From: a virus
Length of the DNA: 25,068 bases
Direction: 5' to 3' (one strand)
Virus record (IMG/VR): IMGVR_UViG_3300023180_000370
Coordinates: 1 to 25,068 of that record
The translations under genes and the position numbers were made by a program. Below, piece after piece: positions 16,727 to 24,019 of the stretch (position 1 is its first letter; every line of letters starts with the position of its first letter). The notes beneath the pieces are model-generated. The model saw nothing but the letters and a program-made list of their open reading frames with translations. It was not told the origin of the DNA and made no database searches.

Positions 16727-18469
16727 ATGGCATACCAAGTAGATAAATTTAACGGAACATTTTTAACGTCTGTAGAAGACGGAACCATCGATACAACCAC
16801 GGATTTAAGATTTGTTGGTAAGAATTATGCTGGTTACGGCGAGGTGCAGAATGAAAACTTCCTGCATTTATTAGAAAATTTTGCAAATACTACAAGCCCT
16901 CCCAAGGCAGTAGAGGGTCAGATTTGGTATGATAGCGGAAATAAGAAATTAAAATTTTATGATGGTACAAAATTTAAGTCTGCAAGTGGAGCAGAGACTA
17001 GTGCAACAGCACCAGGTGGTTTAGGATCAGGTGATTTTTGGTGGGATACTTCTGCCAAGCAGTTATATGCTTATGACGGTGCAGCATTTGTACTAATTGG
17101 ACCTGAAGCATCACCAGATTTAGGCACCAGTGGTGTTACAGCACAGGTAGTCAAGGATACAGGAAACACTAACCATTCTATTCTAAAGGTATTGGCTGGT
17201 GGAAAGACCGTGGCAATTATGTCACAAACAGCATTCACGCTTAACAGTTCAGTCAATCCAATTGATGATTTTACAGCAATTAAGAAAGGCGTCACGCTAG
17301 CCAACACAGATGCCAACGGTATTAGTTCTAACGATTATGTTTATTGGGGAACGGCATCAAACTCACTTAGACTTGGTGGTTTCCTAGCATCAGATTATAT
17401 TACAAAGTCATCAGTAAATTTTAATACTACAGTTTTCTTTGACGATGACGGATTTAAAGTAGGTGATCAACAAGATTTATTTGTGTATGTTGAAGCAGGT
17501 GATCAACCTAGAATCAATAGTTTGTTAGGTAACCCCATTGACTTGGTAGTTACTGATGGCGGTGTTGATTATAAATCTTTACAGGTAACACTAAGTGGTA
17601 TCAGACCTGGCACAGATAACACATTTGATCTAGGTACTTCTAGTTTAAAATGGAAAGATGTGTATGCAGGCGATGTATATGCTAACCTTACAGGTAACGT
17701 TACAGGTAACACAGTAGGAACACACACAGGAAACCTATTAGCAAGTGATACCCAAGTTATGGTAAATGCAACAACTAAGGAAATTGGTTATGCAAGTGCC
17801 ACACTAAAAGGAACCTTAATAGGTAACGTTAGCGGTAACGTTACAGGTACAGCATCAAATGCTACCCAACTAAACAATATTTCACCATCTATTGGTGTTC
17901 CAAGTCCTTTAACTACATCAATTCCTGTAAGAGATTCCAACGGTGACATCACCGCTAATCAATTTATAGGAACAGCAGATCAATCAGATAAACTTGATGT
18001 TGATGGCACATATAGAGTAGCAGATACAGATCCTGTAGCAAATACTGTTGCAGCGAGAGATAGTTCTGGTAACTTGGAAGCAGTTTTATTTGAAGGAACT
18101 GCTACAGCAGCGAGATATGCTGACCTTGCAGAAAAATATCTAACAGATAAAGTTTATGATGCAGGAACAGTAGTTTCGGTTGGAGGAGCACAGGAAGTGA
18201 CAGAAGCCAAAGAAGGCGACAGAGCACTTGGTGTAATTTCAGCACAACCTGCTTTCATGATGAACGCACATCAAGCAGGCGGACAGTTTGTAGCACTTAA
18301 AGGAAGATTACAAGTTAAAGTAGTCGGAAAAGTTAAAAAGGGTGACAGACTCGTAGCAACTGACAATGGATGTGCTAGAGTATCAGACGCATCGCCTGAT
18401 GTATTTGGAATTGCCCTTCAAGACAGTTATCTCGAAACTGAAAAAATGATTGAAGCGGTAGTTCTATAA
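16727..18469 (+). CDS. Tail fibre paralogue with YADLAEKY C-terminal domain
   Basis: A 580-residue fibre. Residues 1-190 are the shared attachment module (GYGEVQNENFLHLLENFA, GQIWYDSGNKKLKFY, GDFWWDTSAKQLYAY). The shaft contains TFDLGTSSLKWKDVYA and repeated GNVTGN/GNVSGN units. From about residue 463 to the end is a distinct globular domain beginning ARYADLAEKYLTDKVYDAG, continuing through EGDRALGVISAQPAFMMN and KKGDRLVATDNGCARV, and ending in EAVVL. This ending recurs in fibres of marine myoviruses. Its YADL...GVISAxPAxMMN layout recalls autoproteolytic or chaperone-type fibre ends, but that link is only suggestive. It has its own late-promoter-like site, so it is separately expressed from the preceding small genes. 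Its stop overlaps the next ATG (TAATG). Confidence 0.85.
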   Translation: MAYQVDKFNGTFLTSVEDGTIDTTTDLRFVGKNYAGYGEVQNENFLHLLENFANTTSPPKAVEGQIWYDSGNKKLKFYDGTKFKSASGAETSATAPGGLGSGDFWWDTSAKQLYAYDGAAFVLIGPEASPDLGTSGVTAQVVKDTGNTNHSILKVLAGGKTVAIMSQTAFTLNSSVNPIDDFTAIKKGVTLANTDANGISSNDYVYWGTASNSLRLGGFLASDYITKSSVNFNTTVFFDDDGFKVGDQQDLFVYVEAGDQPRINSLLGNPIDLVVTDGGVDYKSLQVTLSGIRPGTDNTFDLGTSSLKWKDVYAGDVYANLTGNVTGNTVGTHTGNLLASDTQVMVNATTKEIGYASATLKGTLIGNVSGNVTGTASNATQLNNISPSIGVPSPLTTSIPVRDSNGDITANQFIGTADQSDKLDVDGTYRVADTDPVANTVAARDSSGNLEAVLFEGTATAARYADLAEKYLTDKVYDAGTVVSVGGAQEVTEAKEGDRALGVISAQPAFMMNAHQAGGQFVALKGRLQVKVVGKVKKGDRLVATDNGCARVSDASPDVFGIALQDSYLETEKMIEAVVL

Positions 18470-19365
18470 TGGCAAATATTTTCGCAAGTGACCTCAACAC
18501 GATTAGAACTAAAATTTCTGATGTCCTAGGACCGGGTGCTAATACTTTTGGTTACGGACAAACAGTTTACAGTTCAGCAGTTACGTCTGGGCAGTTGATT
18601 GAAAAAACAAACTGGGACGCAGTTCGATACGATATCGTAAATGCATATATTCATCAAACAGGTAACACTCCTAGCACAATTATAGTAAGCACAGCCGACA
18701 CTATCAATGACGATGCTAGTGGCGCATATCAAAATTATGATTATTACGCTGACGTCTTAAGAAATAATAGATTCGACGTAGCAACAGGTCAATATACAAT
18801 ATCAGCGATTGATTCAAAATCAACAACAGCAACTTGGAATACAACTGCTTCTTCTGAACTTACAATTACATTTGGTTCGGCTGCGGAAGCAAGATACTTT
18901 TTTAATTCAGGTGGAGCAATTAGAATATCAAGTTCTCTTACTGGAGGAACATCTGCACAGGCTAATGCTTGGACTAACTTACTATTATCAGCAGGAGACC
19001 AGGACTTTGTTGGAGATTTAATAGCATCAAACGGTTTTTATACACTAACTAATTCTTATCAAACATATTATTCTGTTGCTGCTAGTACTCCATACAGTGC
19101 AAATAATTATAGATTGAGAGCAAAATGTAATGTTGCTGATAATTCTGCAGGAACCGCAACTATTGTTTATGTGCAGGCAGAATTGGTAGATTCTTACGTT
19201 GATCCAGGACCAGGAGGTCCTCCATATACAGGAGATCTTGTAGATGGAACACTAACAATTACGGCACAAGAACTAAGGGCAACAGGAACATTACAACCAA
19301 CAGGTGATCCTTTTACAGTAAATCCGCCAACTTCTTACAGCATGTCAACAATTAGTGTCACGTAA
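18469..19365 (+). CDS. Structural protein, first of a tandem paralogous pair
   Basis: A 298-residue protein coupled to the preceding fibre through TAATG. It shares its plan with the next gene: an N-terminal helix, then GANTFGYGQTVYSS, a WDAVRYDIVNAYIHQ segment, a central beta domain with AEARYFFNSGGAIRISSS and TNLLLSAG, SxYSANNYRLRAKCNV, a Pro/Gly linker (DPGPGGPPYTGD) and a final DGTLTITAQELRATGTLQPTG strand pair. There is no enzyme motif. The ARYFFNSGG block is frequent in virion proteins of marine phages. Likely a decoration, spike or short tail protein. The role is inferred from position and composition. Confidence 0.72.
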   Translation: MANIFASDLNTIRTKISDVLGPGANTFGYGQTVYSSAVTSGQLIEKTNWDAVRYDIVNAYIHQTGNTPSTIIVSTADTINDDASGAYQNYDYYADVLRNNRFDVATGQYTISAIDSKSTTATWNTTASSELTITFGSAAEARYFFNSGGAIRISSSLTGGTSAQANAWTNLLLSAGDQDFVGDLIASNGFYTLTNSYQTYYSVAASTPYSANNYRLRAKCNVADNSAGTATIVYVQAELVDSYVDPGPGGPPYTGDLVDGTLTITAQELRATGTLQPTGDPFTVNPPTSYSMSTISVT

Positions 19366-19374
19366 TTCTTTACC

Positions 19375-19382
19375 GATAAATA
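19375..19382 (+). promoter_or_regulatory. Late-promoter-like octamer GATAAATA
   Basis: The context is CCGATAAATACG in the 32-base gap between the two paralogues. T4 geometry puts the transcript start near 19388, so that the leader would be just GAGGTAAAAT, beginning with the ribosome site itself. Confidence 0.6.
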
Positions 19383-19397
19383 CGTTTGAGGTAAAAT

Positions 19398-20378
19398 ATG
19401 GCTGGTATTAATACAAAAATAGATAAAGATGATTATAACGCTATTCAGACAGTTATTGGTAGAATTATGGGCGTTGGCTCTGCGAATACCGGATACGGAC
19501 AAACCACTTTTAGTTCACAAGTAACAGTTTCTGATGCAGTAACAGTTAATGAATATGCTGCACTTCGTTATGATATAATTAACATACACAAACATATCTA
19601 TAACTCAACACCGTCCGGAATAAATGATCAAACAATCGGAGCGAAGGTTCGATATGATGCTGCCAATGCTCCTATTAATTACTGGCTTTCAGTTGCAAAT
19701 TCGTTAGATATAGCAAGGTTAACACTCGCTCCTGCAGGACAGCGTGTTTCGGTTAATCACGGTACAGAAAATTTTACAGGTGCTTGGGGATCTAGTACTA
19801 GTCCACAGTTAGCCTGCACAGTGACCTGCGAATGGACAAATAGCGAACAGGCAAGATTTTTCTTTAATTCAGGAAGTTCCATGCAGTTTACTAGTTCAAG
19901 AACGGGTGGTTCCTCAACAGCGCAGAATACTTCATGGACCACACTATTGAGTACTGCCGGTGCGAGAATTTTTGGCGGAGCGACACCTGGAACAGGAACT
20001 ACTCCTGCAGATGGACAAAACTATTTCAGATTGACGAATGCAGGACAAACATGGAGTAACGTTGTTGCTTCATCTCCCTATTCATTAAATGAGTGGTCAA
20101 TTACCTGCAGAACCGACGATGGCGTAACCAATAACAGCGCAGGAACTTCTAAAAAATTAGTGTTTCAGATTTATTGGAATGATAACCATTTTCCACTAGG
20201 TGGAAGTTCGGCAACTGGAACGCCAGTACAGCCAGGCGGATTTGGACCGGATACTGTTGACGGAACAGTTTCATTGACAGTACAAACAGTCAAGGCGTCG
20301 GGCGTTTTGGAACCAACAGGTTCTGGTAACTTTAATATAGAAACCCCAACGGTTACAATAAGTTCTATCACTAATTAA
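19398..20378 (+). CDS. Structural protein, second of a tandem paralogous pair
   Basis: A 326-residue paralogue of the preceding protein. Matching blocks in the same order are SANTGYGQTTFSS, YAALRYDIINIHKHIY, EQARFFFNSGSSMQFTSS, TSWTTLLSTAG, SPYSLNEWSITCRTDD, NNSAGT, a Gly/Pro linker (TPVQPGGFGPD) and DGTVSLTVQTVKASGVLEPTG at the end. It is about 30 residues longer, mostly in the middle. Protein identity is clear only in blocks, so the duplication is old. It has its own late-promoter-like site and ribosome site GAGG 6 bases before the ATG. Probably a virion surface or tail protein; no catalytic motif was seen. Confidence 0.72.
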   Translation: MAGINTKIDKDDYNAIQTVIGRIMGVGSANTGYGQTTFSSQVTVSDAVTVNEYAALRYDIINIHKHIYNSTPSGINDQTIGAKVRYDAANAPINYWLSVANSLDIARLTLAPAGQRVSVNHGTENFTGAWGSSTSPQLACTVTCEWTNSEQARFFFNSGSSMQFTSSRTGGSSTAQNTSWTTLLSTAGARIFGGATPGTGTTPADGQNYFRLTNAGQTWSNVVASSPYSLNEWSITCRTDDGVTNNSAGTSKKLVFQIYWNDNHFPLGGSSATGTPVQPGGFGPDTVDGTVSLTVQTVKASGVLEPTGSGNFNIETPTVTISSITN

Positions 20379-20401
20379 TTTTTCGCACCCTTACAACCCT
20401 C

Positions 20402-20409
20402 GATAAATA
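20402..20409 (+). promoter_or_regulatory. Late-promoter-like octamer GATAAATA
   Basis: The context is CTCGATAAATAATA in the 59-base gap, the longest of the window, before the glycosyltransferase block. The predicted transcript start near 20415 leaves a 23-base leader with the full ribosome site AGGAGG. This suggests the block 20438-25067 is transcribed late. Confidence 0.6.
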
Positions 20410-20427
20410 ATATGCTACTATAATTAT

Positions 20428-20433
20428 AGGAGG
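20428..20433 (+). promoter_or_regulatory. Consensus ribosome-binding site AGGAGG
   Basis: The only full AGGAGG just before a start in this window, 4 bases before ATG 20438. It suggests strong translation of the first gene of the cassette. Confidence 0.7.
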
Positions 20434-20437
20434 TATT

Positions 20438-20788
20438 ATGCAAGAGGAATTCCAAAAAGCATTGGATTTTTCTAACTACAGAAAGACATTTGCTGTTCAG
20501 AGAAAAACCCTTAAAGAAAAAATTGAAGCCAAATTAACCTACGGTCATAACGGAGGAGTCTTCAAGATTGATAGAACACTTCTTAACTTTGTGGAAATGT
20601 TAATATACAAGGATAGATCGGAGGATGTTGTAATATTGGATGCAAACGAAAATCCAATTTTGATAAAAAATTTGGTAGAGTTTAGAGAAGAAATTTTTGA
20701 TAGATACTTTACAGCAACCAATGAATATTTTGAAGAATATCAAAAGATTAAGAAAGCGAGATCAGTAGAATCTCTATTGGAAGTATAA
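20438..20788 (+). CDS. Small unknown phage protein
   Basis: A 116-residue, highly charged protein. The N-terminus (EEFQKALDFSNYRKTFAVQRKTLKEKIEAK) appears helical, followed by a short YGHNGGVFKIDRTLLNF segment, a strand pair around VVILDANENPILI and a C-terminal helix (EYFEEYQKIKKAR). No motif points to an enzyme or DNA-binding fold. It is first in the glycosyltransferase transcription unit and ends 3 bases before the first glycosyltransferase, so it may be functionally tied to it, or be a virion protein that closes the structural block. Confidence 0.65.
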   Translation: MQEEFQKALDFSNYRKTFAVQRKTLKEKIEAKLTYGHNGGVFKIDRTLLNFVEMLIYKDRSEDVVILDANENPILIKNLVEFREEIFDRYFTATNEYFEEYQKIKKARSVESLLEV

Positions 20789-20791
20789 CAA

Positions 20792-21649
20792 ATGAATAAG
20801 GGTATAATCCTATTTGCTCACAACAATAGGCAGATTGATTATGCCTTGATGAGCCTCCTAACAGCAAAATTAGCAAAGAAACATTTAGATGTTCCGGTAA
20901 GTCTAATAACTGATCCTTCAACAGTTGATTGGATGAAAGAATCGGACATTCTTAAGAAAGCAACTGAAATCTTTGAACAGATAATAATTACTCAGCGTCC
21001 GGAAGATGGAAACATGAGAAATTTTTCCGACGGTAAAAATATTAAACCAGCACCATTTAGTAATGGTAATAGATTTTCTGCTTATGATCTTACACCGTAC
21101 GATAGAACATTATTAATTGATACGGATTATCTAGTGCTATCAAATAATCTAAATGAGTATTGGGATGTCGATAGTGACTTATTAATGTCTCCTAAATATA
21201 ATGATATTATAGGTAAGGAAAGAATAGGTTATTTAGATTCACACATATCAGATACTGGAGTTGAAATGTATTGGGCAACAACAGTAATGTTTACGAAGAA
21301 CGAGTATAGCAAAATGTTTTTTGATTTAGTAGAATACATTAAAACCGAATACAAGATGTTTGCTGATGTTTTTAGATTTGATCCTAGAGTTTACAGAAAT
21401 GACATATCCTTTAGCATTGCCAAACACATTCTTAATGGTTATCAGAAAGTAAATGAATACAATCTTCCTGATGTATTTTCAACTACAGATAAGGATATCT
21501 TACACAATGTATCTGACAATAAATTACAATTTTTAGTTTCAGATAAAGATAATTTTATTGCTGCTTCTGTTAATAATAAAGATGTGCATGTTATGAATAA
21601 GTTTAGCATAGTTCGTAATTACGAAAAGTTGATGGAGTTAGCAGAATGA
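20792..21649 (+). CDS. GT8-like glycosyltransferase (DTD)
   Basis: A 285-residue GT-A-type protein. An N-terminal Rossmann-like half begins GIILFAHNNRQIDYALMSLL. YDRTLLIDTDYLVL carries the D110-T-D112 nucleotide-sugar/metal motif, and a later HVMNK (H266) is in the place of the C-terminal His ligand of GT8 enzymes. The central GVEMYWATTVMFTKNEYS is a typical acceptor-side segment. There is no membrane segment or signal. It shares its layout with the next protein, overlaps it by ATGA, and the two probably arose by duplication. Sugar donor and acceptor cannot be read from the sequence. Virion or fibre glycosylation, or change of the host surface, are the main options. Confidence 0.75.
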   Translation: MNKGIILFAHNNRQIDYALMSLLTAKLAKKHLDVPVSLITDPSTVDWMKESDILKKATEIFEQIIITQRPEDGNMRNFSDGKNIKPAPFSNGNRFSAYDLTPYDRTLLIDTDYLVLSNNLNEYWDVDSDLLMSPKYNDIIGKERIGYLDSHISDTGVEMYWATTVMFTKNEYSKMFFDLVEYIKTEYKMFADVFRFDPRVYRNDISFSIAKHILNGYQKVNEYNLPDVFSTTDKDILHNVSDNKLQFLVSDKDNFIAASVNNKDVHVMNKFSIVRNYEKLMELAE

Positions 21650-22488
21650 CGTTTGGATATCTATTGATTGTATCAGAAAAAGACGATACTAATTATGCAA
21701 GGCTTGCTTATGCTCTTGCATTGAGCATAAAGAATACCCAGAAAGAAGGATACGATAAAGTAGCATTAATAATCAACGACAAGAAAAGACTAGAAGGATT
21801 CACATCAACATGGGTATTTGATGAAATTATCGAATGGAACGAAGCAGACTTCTGGGATGGAAGATCTCACATGGACTTGTTAAGTCCTTGGGACCAAACG
21901 ATATGCCTTGATGCTGACATGCTGTTCCTTAGGGATTACAGCCACTGGGTAGAATATTTTATTAAGAATTGTGAATTATATGTTGCTAACAAATCCTATA
22001 CCTATCGAGGAGAAGTTGTAAAAGATGAATATTACAGAAAAACTTTTTTAGCAAACGAGTTGCCTAACTTATATTCCTTTTACACATTTTTCGTTAAAGA
22101 TAGTCAGTTAGCAAAAGAATTTTTTAACTTGCAAAGAGAAATTATCAAGAATCCTAAGGAATTTAGTAATCTATTCCTAAACAATTATAAACCTAAGATA
22201 GTAGGAACAGACGAAGCCTTTGCACTGTCGGCTAAGATACTAGATATAGCAGATGAAATTTCTTATCATTTAGAATTTCCTAGAGTAGTACACATGAAAG
22301 GAATGATACAGAAGTGGCCTTATCCTGCAGACAGTTGTTATGATCATGTTGGTTTTTATTTTAACAGACAGGGTAAATTAAAACTAGGAAACTTTGAACA
22401 AACTGATATTGTCCATTACGTAGATAAGGACAAGATCACTCTAGAAACAATAAACATATTGGAGGAAATAGCATGGAAGAAAAAATAA
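21646..22488 (+). CDS. GT8-like glycosyltransferase (DAD)
   Basis: A 280-residue GT-A-type protein overlapping its paralogue upstream (ATGA) and the next gene by 16 bases. Key parts are an N-terminal strand-helix (FGYLLIVSEKDDTNYARLAY), WDQTICLDADMLFL with D89-A-D91, a central FYTFFVKDSQLAKEFF, GTDEAFALSAKI and VVHMKG with H216 as probable metal ligand. All match the GT8-like plan (DxD plus distal His). It likely transfers a sugar from a nucleotide-sugar in the infected cell cytoplasm; the acceptor is unknown. The two neighbouring paralogues could add successive sugars or form a pair. Confidence 0.75.
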   Translation: MTFGYLLIVSEKDDTNYARLAYALALSIKNTQKEGYDKVALIINDKKRLEGFTSTWVFDEIIEWNEADFWDGRSHMDLLSPWDQTICLDADMLFLRDYSHWVEYFIKNCELYVANKSYTYRGEVVKDEYYRKTFLANELPNLYSFYTFFVKDSQLAKEFFNLQREIIKNPKEFSNLFLNNYKPKIVGTDEAFALSAKILDIADEISYHLEFPRVVHMKGMIQKWPYPADSCYDHVGFYFNRQGKLKLGNFEQTDIVHYVDKDKITLETINILEEIAWKKK

Positions 22489-23117
22489 AACTTCCGGATT
22501 TTGACGAGTGGATCAAGAACTACAAACCAGAGCCGGTAGTCTATTGTGCTGCTTTTGATCCAGAATCAGGAAAGGTATTAGCAGTAGGTCCTAATCACGC
22601 TGTTAATGAAAAACAATATAGCAATGTAATAGAATTAGATTCTGATGTTGCTGAAAAAATTATATCTGGTGATATAAGGATGAGCAAGTGTTTTGTTGAT
22701 CCGCATGAAGGAAAACTAGAAATAGTAGAAGTAAAAGATCTATTCAAGATTGACGATATGTTGCATAGAATTATTGTCAAGGAATGGTCAGACATTAAGA
22801 AGCCTGATATTCACTTGACACACTATGCTGATGGTAATACACTAATAATACAATTATCAGAAGAATATGGCGGAACATATAAGCAAGATGAGGAACACCA
22901 GCCAGTGGCAAAAAGAAAAATGTTTTGGGACGGTGATACGGTATTAGACTTTACTATAACTGATTACAATGATCCTAATGTTATTGCTGATAACTTTAGC
23001 ATTAAAATTAACGAATTAGTTGGAAATAAGGTTATTAAGTCCGAACTAAACATTCCAAAGTATTTTAGTGTATACACTAGAAGACTATTTAAAAATTACA
23101 TGATTGAGGAAAAATGA
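22473..23117 (+). CDS. Unknown protein between glycosyltransferase genes
   Basis: A 214-residue acidic protein with ribosome site GGAGGAAA just before ATG 22473, inside the end of the preceding gene. The first half contains VYCAAFDPESGKVLAVGPNHAV, which resembles a small beta domain; the second half has ADGNTLIIQLSEEYGGTY, KRKMFWDGDTVLDFTITDYND and a basic C-terminus (YTRRLFKNYMIEEK). The beta-rich, W/D-rich second half might be a structural or carbohydrate-binding domain. No glycosyltransferase motif is present. It overlaps the next gene by ATGA, so it is co-translated with glycosyltransferases on both sides and may be their target or partner. I do not recognise the family. Confidence 0.65.
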   Translation: MEEKIKLPDFDEWIKNYKPEPVVYCAAFDPESGKVLAVGPNHAVNEKQYSNVIELDSDVAEKIISGDIRMSKCFVDPHEGKLEIVEVKDLFKIDDMLHRIIVKEWSDIKKPDIHLTHYADGNTLIIQLSEEYGGTYKQDEEHQPVAKRKMFWDGDTVLDFTITDYNDPNVIADNFSIKINELVGNKVIKSELNIPKYFSVYTRRLFKNYMIEEK

Positions 23118-24019
23118 AAAAAGTAGTTGAGTTTGATGTTTTCTTTTTGAGTTACGATGAGCCTAATGCAGATTTGCATTACGCTGATCTATGTAACAAA
23201 GTGCCTTGGGCCAAAAGAATACACGGTGTAAAGGGTTCAGATCATGCACACAAGGCAGCAGCAGAACAATCAGAAACTGATTGGGTTTTAACTGTTGATG
23301 CTGACAACATTGTATATCCAGAATTCTTTGACATAGAAATAGACATGGACAATCCGGACATTCGTGCATACAGTTGGTGCGGTCGCAACAATGTTAATGG
23401 CCTGCGCTATGGAAATGGCGGATTAAAACTGTGGAACAGAGAGCATGTGCTTAATATGAAGACGCATGAAAATGCAGACAGTGAAAGAGCTCAGGTTGAT
23501 TTTTGTTGGGAAGATGGTTATAGAAATTTTCCTAAAACATTTAGTGACACGGTAATTAATGCAACACCCTTTATGGCATGGCGTGCTGGATTCCGCGAAG
23601 GTGTAAAAATGACACTGGATGGCGGATTAAAAGTTCCTTCACAAGAAATTGAAAAACGTATTTGGTGGCACAATATGCACAGGCTAAGAATGTGGAGCAC
23701 AGTTGGAAGTCATGTTGAAAATGGTTTGTTTGCTGTATATGGAGCACGTCTAGGAACATATCTTACAAACTGTACGGACTGGGATCATGTTCAGGTTAGA
23801 GATTTTGAATGTTTGCGTGATCTTTACAATGAAAAATGTAAACAATACGAAGACGGTTTTGGTCTTGAACAAGAAATTAAGTGGTTAGGAAGTGAACTAA
23901 GACATGAACTAGGATTTAACTATCCTAATTTAGATCCATCGATGAGCAAGTATGTAATGGATTTATATGAGGAATCTATTAATTTAGGAAAAACATACTT
24001 CAGTCAAATTTATGTATGA
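23114..24019 (+). CDS. DxD glycosyltransferase-like protein, single domain
   Basis: A 301-residue protein of a GT-A-like family distinct from the two GT8-like genes. Its N-terminus reads FDVFFLSYDEPNADLHYADL, then KRIHGVKGSDHAHKAAAE, then DWVLTVDADNIVYPEF with D62-A-D64, and GLRYGNGGLKLWNRE. The order strand-KG.xxAH-DxD-GYGGxKL.xRE resembles GT2-type enzymes. The C-terminal half is W/H-rich (RIWWHNMHRLRMW). Eight of its 16 Arg codons are CGT or CGC, whereas AGA strongly dominates the upstream genes, hinting at a different origin. It overlaps both neighbours. The substrate is unknown. Confidence 0.65.
   Translation: MKKVVEFDVFFLSYDEPNADLHYADLCNKVPWAKRIHGVKGSDHAHKAAAEQSETDWVLTVDADNIVYPEFFDIEIDMDNPDIRAYSWCGRNNVNGLRYGNGGLKLWNREHVLNMKTHENADSERAQVDFCWEDGYRNFPKTFSDTVINATPFMAWRAGFREGVKMTLDGGLKVPSQEIEKRIWWHNMHRLRMWSTVGSHVENGLFAVYGARLGTYLTNCTDWDHVQVRDFECLRDLYNEKCKQYEDGFGLEQEIKWLGSELRHELGFNYPNLDPSMSKYVMDLYEESINLGKTYFSQIYV

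Noticed and set aside
9180-18469. Diversity-generating retroelement acting on the fibre tips
   Set aside because: No reverse transcriptase gene or template/variable repeat pair was seen in the window.
9180-18469. Collagen-like Gly-X-Y repeats as substrate for the oxygenase
   Set aside because: I scanned the fibre translations and found glycine-rich loops but no run of Gly-X-Y triplets.
20378-20401. T-run after the second paralogue as an intrinsic terminator
   Set aside because: The run of T residues has no GC-rich stem before it.
20419-20424. TATAAT, a host-type -10 box before the gene at 20438
   Set aside because: No -35 element at proper distance (TTACAA is about 22 bases upstream), and its transcript would start inside the ribosome site. 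The GATAAATA at 20402 explains the gap better.
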